A program made the position numbers and the translations under genes. This document shows positions 6,865 through 14,779 of a stretch of 16,392 bases of DNA, piece by piece. Under the pieces are notes generated by a model. The model was not told where the DNA came from, searched no databases, and saw only the letters and a list, made by a program, of their open reading frames with translations. Source of the stretch: Burkholderiales bacterium UBA6064 (lineage in GTDB: Bacteria > Pseudomonadota > Gammaproteobacteria > Burkholderiales > Burkholderiaceae_B); assembly GCA_002428895.1 (NCBI GenBank), contig DIYC01000090.1:464-16855 (forward strand), written 5' to 3'. The stretch's first letter is position 1; each line of letters opens with the position of its first letter.

Positions 6865-7968
6865 TTAGCTGGACTTAGGGGTATAATCTGCAAACTCAAT
6901 AATAAAACTGGTGCCACGATTATGATCATTCACCAGTTGCAAGCTCCAATTCATTTCAGCGCATAATTTTCGCACCACATACAAGCCAATGCCTGCCTTG
7001 GGTAAGTCACTACCAAAAAGACTTTTAGAGGGATGGGGCTCTAACACAGTGGCAGAAATTCCTGGGCCATTGTCTTTAATCACAAAACAATGAAATAAAC
7101 CCAATTTCTCGTATTTCAAAGAAATCTCACCTTCAAAAGTGTGCTGAACAGAATTGAACAGCAAATTAATTAAAACACGCTTTAAACGACGTACGTCCGT
7201 GCTGATCAACTGTGCTTGAATAGTAGAACTCAGGCTTAGTCCCTTGCTCTCTGCCAAGTGGGACAGCCAAGTGAGTAAATTTCCGCAAAGCTCTTGACTG
7301 TTTACTGTAGAAATTTCTATTGAACGGGTTTCATTCAGCTCAAGTCGAGTGGCTTCTAATGTATTTTCTGCAAGTTCTTGTAACCAACGGTGACAAGATT
7401 GTAATCGTTGTAATAAATCAAGGCTGATTATGCCTTTTTCTAAAACGGGATGAAACACCAGCAAACCAATTGCATGCAAGGGTTGGCGCAAATCATGCTG
7501 AACACCTGCTAACCATCGAATACGGTCTTTCCATTCAGCTAAAACTTGACGCTTAATTGCACGCCACTTAGTTTGTTGTTCACGTCGACGGTGAACCCGA
7601 AGACGCGCCATGTCGTAGCGAAAATAACGATCAACAGAAGATGCCATTAATGCCAAAATTAAACACAGTGTTGCTGTAAGCTGAAGGGATTCAGGCCAGG
7701 CCAAATTAATTAAAAGAAACAAGCAGCCTGCAACAAACACAGAAAACCAGACTTTCTCTGTTCTTGGTACGCGCAAACTCACCATGCTACGGATTTTGGC
7801 GTACAGAACCCCCCCGCTGATGCTAACAATCACAAACGGTAAAACACGCAACACAATATGTTGAGGTAGGAAAATTAAACCTAAACAACACCCTACTAAA
7901 GCCGACAAAAAAGCCAATTCGTGGTTTTTTTGAAGCCAGGAGCAAATTTTTAAACCCAGACGAAGCAT
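6865..7968 (-). CDS. Membrane sensor histidine kinase
   Basis: A 367-residue kinase from ATG 7968. An in-frame GTG at 8031 would add 21 basic residues and overlap the regulator gene by 44 bp; neither start has a strong ribosome site, so the choice is open. The N-terminal third (about residues 17-115) holds about four hydrophobic segments with only short loops and no large periplasmic sensor domain, so the signal may be sensed in or at the inner membrane. A basic linker leads to the H-box GVQHDLRQPLHAIGLL (phospho-acceptor His158). The ATPase domain has the N-box LLFNSVQHT (Asn272), G1 KDNGPGIS and G2 AGIGLYVVRKLC. It is encoded directly after its response regulator and is presumably co-transcribed and translationally coupled with it. 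The HDLRQPL H-box variant is common in kinases paired with LuxR-type regulators. Confidence 0.9.
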   Translation of the reverse strand: MLRLGLKICSWLQKNHELAFLSALVGCCLGLIFLPQHIVLRVLPFVIVSISGGVLYAKIRSMVSLRVPRTEKVWFSVFVAGCLFLLINLAWPESLQLTATLCLILALMASSVDRYFRYDMARLRVHRRREQQTKWRAIKRQVLAEWKDRIRWLAGVQHDLRQPLHAIGLLVFHPVLEKGIISLDLLQRLQSCHRWLQELAENTLEATRLELNETRSIEISTVNSQELCGNLLTWLSHLAESKGLSLSSTIQAQLISTDVRRLKRVLINLLFNSVQHTFEGEISLKYEKLGLFHCFVIKDNGPGISATVLEPHPSKSLFGSDLPKAGIGLYVVRKLCAEMNWSLQLVNDHNRGTSFIIEFADYTPKSS

Positions 7969-7987
7969 TGTTTTGATTTTTTTAAAA

Positions 7988-8656
7988 TTAGTCAGAATAA
8001 ATTTCGTCCGATTTTTGATCTTGCCAAGCACGATACAACATCGCCGCTTCTAAACGATTACGAGCGTTTAGACGTGCCAAAATACTTCTAACGTGTGTTT
8101 TAACCGTCTCTGGTGATAAGCCTAAGCTTTGAGCAATTTCGTGATTACTTTCACCCTTTGCAATTCGGTGTAACACAGCAACCTGACGTTCGGTAATTCG
8201 CGCCATCCGTTGCCCAACAGTAAAGCCGGTAGTTTCTGGGGCTTTCACTGCGATATGTTCAGTCCAAGTATTACGACGCAATTTTAATACCATGCTGTCT
8301 AAAACACTCAAAACACGATCTTGCGTAATTCCCTTAGAGATAAATTCGGTTTCGGGATATTCTTCTGCCAAATCACCTAAAATTTCTTCGTTCCCTGAAA
8401 TGACTAAAGTTCTGCTGTAGTCGAATGTTTCCAGTGCAGTTTCGACAACGCGTCGAGGTTCCATATCGGGTAAACCCAAATCTAATAAAACCAAATCGGG
8501 TTGCTCAAAGCGACTGTGCTCTAATGCAGGCCCCATGCGACTAAACAGCTTAATTTCTAAATCAGAATAGCGAGCATTTAAAATATCTCGCAGTGCCATC
8601 GCGATAATCGGATGATCATCGATAATAAAAACTCTCAAATGTGTTGATGTGCTCAT
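7988..8656 (-). CDS. Two-component response regulator, NarL/FixJ (LuxR-HTH) type
   Basis: A 222-residue cytoplasmic transcription regulator. The receiver domain covers residues about 8-125: the acidic pair Asp13-Asp14 in FIIDDHP, phospho-acceptor Asp59 in LVLLDLGLPD, the conserved Ser87 in LVISGNE, and Lys108 in FISKGI. The C-terminal LuxR-type helix-turn-helix (about 153-210) reads ITERQVAVLHRIAKGESN, then IAQSLGLSPETVKTHVRSIL, as in NarL, FixJ and UhpA. ATG 8656 has ggga about 6 bases upstream. It is the first gene of the pair with the kinase at 6865-7968, which probably phosphorylates Asp59. The leader upstream contains dyads that could be its own operator. Targets cannot be read from the window. 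Confidence 0.93.
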   Translation of the reverse strand: MSTSTHLRVFIIDDHPIIAMALRDILNARYSDLEIKLFSRMGPALEHSRFEQPDLVLLDLGLPDMEPRRVVETALETFDYSRTLVISGNEEILGDLAEEYPETEFISKGITQDRVLSVLDSMVLKLRRNTWTEHIAVKAPETTGFTVGQRMARITERQVAVLHRIAKGESNHEIAQSLGLSPETVKTHVRSILARLNARNRLEAAMLYRAWQDQKSDEIYSD

Positions 8657-8682
8657 GGTTAATCCCGAGTGATTATTTAAAA

Positions 8683-8720
8683 CCTGTCACTAGATATGAC
8701 TATATCTCTATTAAGACAGG
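8683..8720. promoter_or_regulatory. Nested dyad upstream of the two-component operon
   Basis: cctgtc (8683-8688) pairs with gacagg (8715-8720). Between them agatat (8692-8697) pairs with atatct (8702-8707) over a four-base spacer. The arms are 27 bp or more upstream of the regulator start. A second tatatct element lies at 8801-8807, exactly 100 bp from the one at 8701-8707. An operator for an autoregulated LuxR-type regulator is a reasonable guess; an RNA hairpin in the leader is the alternative. Confidence 0.35.
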
Positions 8721-8951
8721 CACCGGTAAAACAAACAACCCCGGTTGGGGCGATACATTCTTGGGTGACAAAACCCCCTGTTTGGTTCCCGCAAAATAGG
8801 TATATCTAGGTGATTTATCTCACTTGTATTCGGCCTGGTATTATACTGATTAAATTGTTATTTAAAAACATGATATACATCAAATGGTTACAATTTTTTT
8901 TGAGACATAAAAAAACGAACGTGCAAAACAACGCACCAAAAAAGACTAAAT

Positions 8952-10307
8952 TCAAGATATGCCTGCCAATACCATAGATCGAATCATCAGGCTACTGGTG
9001 TAACATTCACCAATCCATTCAAAATCATCACCAATTAAAACAAGATTAGCGAGCATATCTTTTAAATTGCTGGCTAATGTCATTTCTTCAACAGGGTAAG
9101 CAATTTCGCCTTTCTCAACCCAGTAACCAAAAGCTCCTCGAGAATAGTCACCCGTAATAAGGTTCACGCCCTGTCCCATAAGACCTGTGACTAAAAAACC
9201 AGTGCCCATTTCTTTCAAAAGACCATTTAAACCCCCTGAAACCATTTGCGTTGAAGACAATTCAATATTATGCGCACCGCCACGATTACCGGTAGTGGGT
9301 AAATTTAATTTTCTACCTGTATAAGTTGATAATAAATAACCCTGAACAACCCCTTTTTTAACTAATATTCTCGGCTTTACCTTGACACCCTCGTGATCAA
9401 AGGGAGAACTGCCAAAACCTTCTGCTAAAAAAGGATCTTCCTTAAGGGTAATGTGAGGGGCCCATACACGATGGCCTAGGCTATCGAGCAAAAAAGACCG
9501 TTTTTGATACAGTGGTTCCCCTGAAACTGCTCTGAGGTAACTTTTGATTAATCCTGCAGCCAACCTAGGTTCAAAAACAACTGGGCACTCCCGAGTAGCT
9601 ATTTTTTTAGCTCCAAGCCTAGCAACAGTTCGTTGAGCAGCAAGCTCACCCACTACTTTGGGCTTCATCAGATGTTTTGGGTTACGTTTAGAGGAATAAA
9701 AGTAGTCTCGCTGCATGCCTTCTACCTCCCCTTTTTTTCTTTGTGCAATCGGAGCCACTGAGATAGAATGACCTGAAGTTGGGTAACCTCCCTTAAAGCC
9801 TAAGCTATTTTGCATAAAAAAATGAGATTCCGAGTTACTTATTGTGGCGCCATCAGAATTTCGAATTTTGTTTGAAAAGTTTAGTGCAGCCTCTTCAGCG
9901 ACTAAGGCTTTTTCAATCGCTTTAGCAGTTGACAACTTCCAAGGAAAATATAAATCAAGGGTACGCGGGCGTTTACACAACATTTCAGCATCAGGTAGCC
10001 CAGAAAAAGGATCTTCGTTGATTAATTTCGCAATTTCGTAGGCTTTTTTAACTGTTTCTTCAACCGCTGATTCATGAAGTACACAGGTCGTTGCATGCCC
10101 AGATTTTTTACCAATATAGACGCTTGCTGTGATTGAAAGATCTCGGGCTGTTTCAATGGTTTCAACATTGCCCATGCGAACAGTGATTGTTCGTTCAATA
10201 TCTTCAGAGACATTGATTGAGCTGTCAGTTGCCCCAAGTTTTTTGGCAAAATTAATGGCATACTCAGTCAACTGCTTAAATGATTCCTCAGTGTAATTAA
10301 AACTCAT
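8952..10307 (-). CDS. pmbA: TldE/PmbA subunit of the TldD/TldE metalloprotease
   Basis: A 451-residue protein matching the length of E. coli PmbA (450). With TldD it forms a cytoplasmic protease known to mature peptide substrates such as microcin B17 and to degrade the CcdA antitoxin. The N-terminal domain has VRMGNVETIETARD and SITASVYIGKKSGHATT. The C-terminal half has VVFEPRLAAGLI, SSPFDHEGVKVKPR, GYLLSTYTGRKLNLPTTGN and GDYSRGAFGYWVEKGEI, all typical of PmbA. No HExxxH motif is present, as expected: the catalytic metal site is in TldD, and no tldD lies in this window. The start codon is 18 bp from that of the divergent darP, an arrangement common in gammaproteobacteria. Only a weak ribosome site (ggat) is visible. 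The downstream 300 bp holds a weak gtgc/gcac hairpin with T7 on this strand (about 8907-8936). Confidence 0.93.
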   Translation of the reverse strand: MSFNYTEESFKQLTEYAINFAKKLGATDSSINVSEDIERTITVRMGNVETIETARDLSITASVYIGKKSGHATTCVLHESAVEETVKKAYEIAKLINEDPFSGLPDAEMLCKRPRTLDLYFPWKLSTAKAIEKALVAEEAALNFSNKIRNSDGATISNSESHFFMQNSLGFKGGYPTSGHSISVAPIAQRKKGEVEGMQRDYFYSSKRNPKHLMKPKVVGELAAQRTVARLGAKKIATRECPVVFEPRLAAGLIKSYLRAVSGEPLYQKRSFLLDSLGHRVWAPHITLKEDPFLAEGFGSSPFDHEGVKVKPRILVKKGVVQGYLLSTYTGRKLNLPTTGNRGGAHNIELSSTQMVSGGLNGLLKEMGTGFLVTGLMGQGVNLITGDYSRGAFGYWVEKGEIAYPVEEMTLASNLKDMLANLVLIGDDFEWIGECYTSSLMIRSMVLAGIS

Positions 10308-10325
10308 AATATTTTTATCCGACTG

Positions 10326-10877
10326 ATGTTAAAAAAACCAAACTTCGAGAATGTACCAAATGACAATCCTGAAACGGCTACGCCGCTAAGCAAAACTCAA
10401 ATTAAGCAACAAATGCTTGCGATCAGAGATTTGGGTAAAACACTTTGTCAAATGCCGTTTGAACGTTTAAAAAAATCACCACTTTCTGAAAAAGTGCTGC
10501 TTGAAATATCAGAATATCACCGCTGCCAATCTTTTGGTGCACAAAAAAGACAAATAGGCTATATTGGTAAACTTTTACGTCACGAAGATGTAGCTGAAGT
10601 TCAAGCCTGGATTCAAGGTGTCAGCATTCCGCAAAAATTGCAAACTTTAACGATGCATGCGGCTGAACAATGGCGAGATACGTTAGTTGAAAACCCCAAG
10701 ACATTGGATGATTTAATTGCCAGTTACCCTGAAGCGGTGACTTTAGACTTAAATCCTATTATTCGACAAGCTCAGCAAGAAAGAAAACTTCAAAAATCTC
10801 CTAAAAATTATCGTCAGCTTTATAAACTAATCTATTCATTAATTAACAACGCGAACTCTTCTGAAGGTGATGCATGA
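10326..10877 (+). CDS. darP: Dual-action ribosomal maturation protein DarP (YjgA, DUF615)
   Basis: A 183-residue cytoplasmic protein of the DUF615/YjgA family, which binds late 50S ribosomal precursors and assists maturation around the peptidyl transferase centre. The family core is clear: PLSKTQIKQQMLAIRDLGKTL near residues 20-40, then KRQIGYIGKLLRHEDVAEVQAWI (about 75-97), and a helical C-terminus with RQLYKLI (163-169). The N-terminus is short and polar, as usual. ATG 10326 is the only plausible start, but no good Shine-Dalgarno sequence precedes it, and with only 18 bp to the pmbA start the promoter must overlap one of the two coding regions. Its stop overlaps the next start by four bases (ATGA), so it forms an operon with the esterase gene. 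Confidence 0.92.
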   Translation: MLKKPNFENVPNDNPETATPLSKTQIKQQMLAIRDLGKTLCQMPFERLKKSPLSEKVLLEISEYHRCQSFGAQKRQIGYIGKLLRHEDVAEVQAWIQGVSIPQKLQTLTMHAAEQWRDTLVENPKTLDDLIASYPEAVTLDLNPIIRQAQQERKLQKSPKNYRQLYKLIYSLINNANSSEGDA

Positions 10878-11569
10878 TTCAGCCCTTAAAACGTGTCCTA
10901 ATTCAAACGGATCAAAACCCAGATATTTGTATCATTTGGCTTCATGGGCTTGGTGCCGATGGCTATGATTTTTTGCCTGTGGTTAAAGAACTTGAAGAAC
11001 TAGGATTGTCATCGGTGCGCTACGTCTTTCCTCATGCAGATAAAATGCCTGTGAGTATTAATGGTGGCATGGTTATGCCGGCTTGGTATGACATTAAGCA
11101 TGTGGATTTGCAACGTCAAGAAGATATCGCAGGTATTGAACTAAGTAAACAACGCATCGATCAACTGATTGACGAACAACTTAAACAAGGGTTTTCTTCA
11201 GAACAAGTTTTTTTAGCTGGTTTTTCACAAGGTGGAGCTGTCGCATATCAGTCTGCTTTACGCTACCCCAAAAAACTAGGGGGTTTAATTGTTTTATCAT
11301 CTTATTTAATTCGAGCTGATCAGGTTCAGCAATGGGCTGCACCCATTAATCGTACTTTGCCAATTTTTGTGGCTCATGGCCGAACTGACAATATTGTTCC
11401 TTTGCAACGCGGACAAGCCGGTGCGGAATGCTTACAACAATTAAATTATCCTTTAGTCTGGAAAATTTATCCTATGGCACATTCATTATGTTCAGAAGAA
11501 GTTGCAGATATTGCAAAATTTATTCTTCATCAACGTCCACACACTCATCATCACTGTGAACATTGCTAA
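10874..11569 (+). CDS. Alpha/beta-hydrolase carboxylesterase/phospholipase family protein
   Basis: A 231-residue serine esterase of the carboxylesterase/lysophospholipase (Abhydrolase_2) family, cytoplasmic, probably acting on short acyl esters. WLHGLGADG (residues 22-30) forms the oxyanion loop. The nucleophile elbow is GFSQGG with Ser118, Asp172 is in HGRTDNIVP, and His203 is in YPMAHSL. VMPAWYDI (67-74) is also typical of the family. The ATG overlaps the darP stop by four bases, so the two are translationally coupled. The last nine residues, HTHHHCEHC, are unusual: a His/Cys cluster able to bind metal, appended after the normal family end. Confidence 0.9.
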   Translation: MIQPLKRVLIQTDQNPDICIIWLHGLGADGYDFLPVVKELEELGLSSVRYVFPHADKMPVSINGGMVMPAWYDIKHVDLQRQEDIAGIELSKQRIDQLIDEQLKQGFSSEQVFLAGFSQGGAVAYQSALRYPKKLGGLIVLSSYLIRADQVQQWAAPINRTLPIFVAHGRTDNIVPLQRGQAGAECLQQLNYPLVWKIYPMAHSLCSEEVADIAKFILHQRPHTHHHCEHC

Positions 11570-11670
11570 ACTTATCTACACTGAGCCGACTAATAATTTT
11601 TAGCTTTGCTCTGGTTGCTTTATTGGTACTAGCTTAAATCTTTAGATCAGCAAGAGAGTGTAAGACTGGG

Positions 11671-12249
11671 CTAATCAAGATCGTAAAGAAGGCCAAACCC
11701 AGATCTTAACTCTTTTGCATCAGACGATGATTTTTGAATGCTCCACACAAAACTTGAATTGTCGGTAAGACGATTCACCCAGTGCATGCCACGCACAGAA
11801 AATTGCTGGTTAGGTTGATGAGGGTTAACGATGTCGCCAATTACAATTTTGTTGCCACCATCAATATAAAAATCAACCCCAGAGGCTTTACTGTGAAAGC
11901 TGACCGGCCAGGAAGCAGGCAATAAATCTTTATAGTCTTTGTGCGAGATTGAGGTTGCTGGTAACTTCAGTCGATCAGATAAAGCCAATTGAGGTAATTT
12001 AGATGTAGGCTTAAAAACCAGGTTTTCGCCAATTTTAAATAAAATGGTGATGCCTTGATTGAGTGAGTTGCCCAGCGAGTTAAACAGTGTTTTTGAATTT
12101 TCAGCAGTTTGCGAAGTTGAGTCTAAGCTTAAAGAGTGGGAAAGTTTAAGATTAAGCCCATAAGAAGGTTCAGCAAAGCAAGTTAAACTGATTGCCGAAG
12201 ATAGAAGCAAACATCTAAAGTGACGATTAGACACTGAATACTGGGTCAT
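11671..12249 (-). CDS. Hypothetical exported protein, 192 residues
   Basis: I do not recognise the family. The N-terminus is a typical Sec signal peptide: Arg9 and Arg12, then a hydrophobic stretch CLLLSSAISLTCFA, with likely cleavage after Ala26 (CFA|EP). No lipobox fits, since SLTC lacks the Leu/Val/Ile at -3. The mature part is soluble, Ser- and Leu-rich, with a strand-like region DFYIDGGNKIVIGDI (about residues 126-140) and a C-terminal SGFGLLYDLD. A periplasmic location is likely. aggcgg lies about 7 bases before ATG 12249. It lies 202 bp downstream of ahpF on the same strand, but the strong ahpF terminator lies between, so it is probably a separate unit. Confidence 0.75.
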   Translation of the reverse strand: MTQYSVSNRHFRCLLLSSAISLTCFAEPSYGLNLKLSHSLSLDSTSQTAENSKTLFNSLGNSLNQGITILFKIGENLVFKPTSKLPQLALSDRLKLPATSISHKDYKDLLPASWPVSFHSKASGVDFYIDGGNKIVIGDIVNPHQPNQQFSVRGMHWVNRLTDNSSFVWSIQKSSSDAKELRSGFGLLYDLD

Positions 12250-12397
12250 TCATTTACCGCCTTTAAATAAGACCATGCTCGTTTGATCCAACACAAGCTA
12301 CTTCAATGACATTCTAAAGATTTATTAGGTTGCCACAAATCAATAAATTCAATATAAAGGTTTTTTTTAAGAGCAAATAAAAAATGCGAATAATTGT

Positions 12398-12431
12398 AAA
12401 AAAAGTGCATTAAAACGTTGTTTTAATGCAC
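12398..12431 (-). terminator. Strong rho-independent terminator after ahpF
   Basis: gtgcattaaaac (12405-12416) and gttttaatgcac (12420-12431) form a perfect 12-bp stem with a three-base loop. On the minus strand it is followed by seven T (the A-run 12398-12404). It begins 20 bases after the ahpF stop. Confidence 0.93.
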
Positions 12432-12451
12432 TAGATAGATATAGAGACAAA

Positions 12452-14032
12452 TTAAGCAGTGACTTCAGTGCTCGCTGTATGCGTATGCCGAATTAAATAA
12501 TCAAATGCCCCTAAAGCGGCTTTTGAACCATCACCCATGGCAATGATAATTTGCTTAAAGGGGGTTGTAGTGCAGTCACCCGCAGCAAAAACACCCGGCC
12601 AAGAAGTTTGACCTTTGGCATCAACTATAATTTCACCAAATGGCGTTAAATTTAGCGTGTCTTTAAGCCAGCCAGTGTTAGGTAGCAAACCAATTTGAAC
12701 AAACACGCCTTCTAGTTCAATATGATGCGATTGATTCGTTTTTAAGCAAGTGTAATCAAGGCCATTGACTTTATCCTCATGACCTGTAATTTCAGAGGTT
12801 TTTGCTGAAGTAATGACGCGCACATTATTTAATGAAAAGAGCTTATCTTGTAGTACTTTATCAGCCTTTAACTCGGCAGAATATTCAATTAAGGTAACCT
12901 GCTTGACCACTCCGGCCAAGTCAATTGCAGCTTCTACTCCCGAGTTGCCACCACCAATAACCGCAACACGTTTCCCTTTAAATAACGGCCCATCACAATG
13001 CGGGCAATAAGCAACGCCTTTTCCTAAAAACGTGGCCTCGCCTGGAACATTAATTTTTCGCCAATTTGCACCTGTACTCAATATCACTGTTCTTGCTAAA
13101 AGATGGGCGCCATTTTGTAATTCAATTTTAAAAGGAAATTCACCTTGCCCTTCAGATAAGCGAGTCGCGATTTGAAGATTCATGATGTCAACATCATATT
13201 GTTTAACGTGCTCTTCTACCGCTGCAACTAGCTTGGGGCCTTCAGTATAACTGGCAGAAATAAAATTTTCGATTCCTAAAGTATCCATCACTTGACCACC
13301 AAAACGACCCGTTACTAGGCCGGTTCGTAAACCTTTACGTGCTGCATAAATTGCTGCTGAAGCACCTGCTGGGCCACCCCCAACAATCAGCACATCAAAC
13401 GGATCTTTTTTAGAAAGTTTCTCAGCTTCTTTCACTGTTGAACTGGCATCAAGTTTAGCGATGATCTCTTCGATCAGCATTCTGCCTTGACCAAATGGCT
13501 TTTGATTTAAAAAAACCGACGGTACAGCCATGACTTTTTTTTCTTCGACCAGACTTTGAAATGCTGAGCCATCGATCATGGTGTGTTGAATATTCGGATT
13601 TAACGCTGCCATGGTATTCAGGGCTTGCACTACATCAGGACAGTTATGACAGGTTAAGCTCACATAAGTTTCAAACTGATAAGTCCCTTTTAAATTTTTA
13701 ATCTGCTCAATTAAATCAGAATTAATTTTGGGTGGATGACCACCTACATGCAACAGTGCAAGCACTAAAGAGGTAAATTCGTGGCCTGTTGGAATACCCG
13801 CAAAATGAACTCTTGCAGTTTGCCCTTGCGCAGCAATCGAGAAGCTTGGCTTTAAATGAAACCGACCGTTTAATTCAAGCGTCACTTGATCTGATAACTT
13901 TTCAATTTGCTCTAACATGCCTTGCATGCTTTGAGAGATCTCAGAATCGTCTAAAGAAGCAGTCAATTTAATTGAATGACGCAAGTTGACTAAATAAGTT
14001 CTGAGTTGTTCTTGTAAAGCTGTCTCAAGCAT
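12452..14032 (-). CDS. ahpF: Alkyl hydroperoxide reductase subunit F (AhpF)
   Basis: A 526-residue cytoplasmic flavoprotein (E. coli AhpF: 521) that passes electrons from NADH through FAD and two disulfides to AhpC. The N-terminal double-thioredoxin-fold domain has the redox pair CHNC (Cys128, Cys131). The thioredoxin-reductase-like part has the FAD motif [11 protein letters not shown] (about 217-227), the second redox pair CPHC (Cys343, Cys346), the NAD(P)H motif [10 protein letters not shown] (360-369) and FAAGDCT (482-488). All residues for the electron path are present. aaggtga precedes ATG 14032 by about five bases. It is the second gene of the ahpC-ahpF operon, separated from ahpC by 111 bp that contain a perfect hairpin, which may set a lower level of AhpF than AhpC. 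Confidence 0.97.
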   Translation of the reverse strand: MLETALQEQLRTYLVNLRHSIKLTASLDDSEISQSMQGMLEQIEKLSDQVTLELNGRFHLKPSFSIAAQGQTARVHFAGIPTGHEFTSLVLALLHVGGHPPKINSDLIEQIKNLKGTYQFETYVSLTCHNCPDVVQALNTMAALNPNIQHTMIDGSAFQSLVEEKKVMAVPSVFLNQKPFGQGRMLIEEIIAKLDASSTVKEAEKLSKKDPFDVLIVGGGPAGASAAIYAARKGLRTGLVTGRFGGQVMDTLGIENFISASYTEGPKLVAAVEEHVKQYDVDIMNLQIATRLSEGQGEFPFKIELQNGAHLLARTVILSTGANWRKINVPGEATFLGKGVAYCPHCDGPLFKGKRVAVIGGGNSGVEAAIDLAGVVKQVTLIEYSAELKADKVLQDKLFSLNNVRVITSAKTSEITGHEDKVNGLDYTCLKTNQSHHIELEGVFVQIGLLPNTGWLKDTLNLTPFGEIIVDAKGQTSWPGVFAAGDCTTTPFKQIIIAMGDGSKAALGAFDYLIRHTHTASTEVTA

Positions 14033-14096
14033 AGATCACCTTCATTTGAAAAGATTTTGTATAAAGCGCGTATTCCACACAAATCTGTTGAATTGG

Positions 14097-14134
14097 CTGA
14101 GTCAAAAAGTCTACTCATAGGACACTTGACTCAG
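14097..14134 (-). other. Perfect inverted repeat between ahpC and ahpF
   Basis: ttgactcag (14126-14134) and ctgagtcaa (14097-14105) form a perfect 9-bp stem with a 20-base loop. The hairpin begins 9 bases after the ahpC stop codon on the transcribed strand. No T-run follows, so a complete terminator is unlikely; an RNA-stabilising or processing element is the better guess. Confidence 0.55.
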
Positions 14135-14143
14135 ACCGGTCAG

Positions 14144-14707
14144 TTAGATTTTTCCAACTAAATCAAGGGACGGTTTTAAAGTTGCATCACCTGCCTTCCA
14201 CTTAGCAGGGCAAACTTCACCAGGGTGAGACGCAACATATTGAGCAGCTTGAATTTTACGCTTTAATTCACTTGCATCACGGCCAATGCCTAAATCGTGA
14301 ATTTCTTCAATTTTAATTTTACCTTGGGGATCTACGACAAAAGTTCCGCGTAGTGCCAGGCCTTCTTCTTCAATCATAACTCCAAAATTGCGCGTGAGCG
14401 TACCAGTTGGGTCGCCTAACATCGGGTAGCGAATTTTCTTAATAGTTTCAGAGGCATCGTGCCATGCTTTATGGGTAAAGTGAGTATCTGTAGATACAGA
14501 GTACACTTCGACACCCATTGCTTTTAAAGCATCATATTGATCTGCTAAGTCGCCAAGTTCAGTAGGACATACAAAAGTGAAATCAGCTGGGTAGAAGAAA
14601 AATACAGACCATTTGCCTTTAATGTCTTTTTCAGTAACTTCAAAAAACTTACCATTTTGATAAGCTTGCGCTTTAAAAGCTTTTACTTCTGAATTGATCA
14701 ATGCCAT
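14144..14707 (-). CDS. ahpC: Alkyl hydroperoxide reductase subunit C (AhpC, 2-Cys peroxiredoxin)
   Basis: This 187-residue cytoplasmic peroxiredoxin has the exact usual length. It reduces hydrogen peroxide, organic peroxides and peroxynitrite. The peroxidatic Cys47 is in [14 protein letters not shown], and Arg120 in ALRGTF is the usual active-site arginine. The resolving Cys166 is in [10 protein letters not shown] near the C-terminus. [21 protein letters not shown] is the typical N-terminus. ATG 14707 has a perfect ggagg (14714-14718 on this strand) six bases upstream, in keeping with a highly expressed protein. A promoter and an OxyR-like operator lie 45-110 bp upstream. It is the first gene of the operon with ahpF, which recycles the Cys47-Cys166 disulfide. 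Confidence 0.97.
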   Translation of the reverse strand: MALINSEVKAFKAQAYQNGKFFEVTEKDIKGKWSVFFFYPADFTFVCPTELGDLADQYDALKAMGVEVYSVSTDTHFTHKAWHDASETIKKIRYPMLGDPTGTLTRNFGVMIEEEGLALRGTFVVDPQGKIKIEEIHDLGIGRDASELKRKIQAAQYVASHPGEVCPAKWKAGDATLKPSLDLVGKI

Positions 14708-14750
14708 TCGAGGCCTCCATTAATTACAAAAATTGATTAAATGAGACCAA

Positions 14751-14779
14751 ATCATACAAAATTTTAATTTGTTCGTGAA
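14751..14779 (-). promoter_or_regulatory. Predicted ahpC promoter
   Basis: On the minus strand, TTCACG (14774-14779) and TATGAT (14751-14756) are spaced by 17 bp. The -10 matches consensus at five of six positions, the -35 at four. A weak -35 next to an OxyR footprint is what an activated promoter should look like. The leader would be about 40 bases. Confidence 0.6.

Noticed and set aside
6280..7478. Shared 14-mer aaccaattgcatgc near 6280 and near 7466
   Set aside because: The second copy encodes the kinase H-box region, and one shared 14-mer in 16 kb is close to chance; only the enriched inner word is reported.
11671..12249. Exported 192-residue protein as a lipoprotein
   Set aside because: The only Cys in the right place (SLTC) lacks Leu/Val/Ile at position -3, so a lipobox is not supported.
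14106..14125. ahpC-ahpF hairpin as a rho-independent terminator
   Set aside because: The loop is 20 bases and no T-run follows on the transcribed strand.
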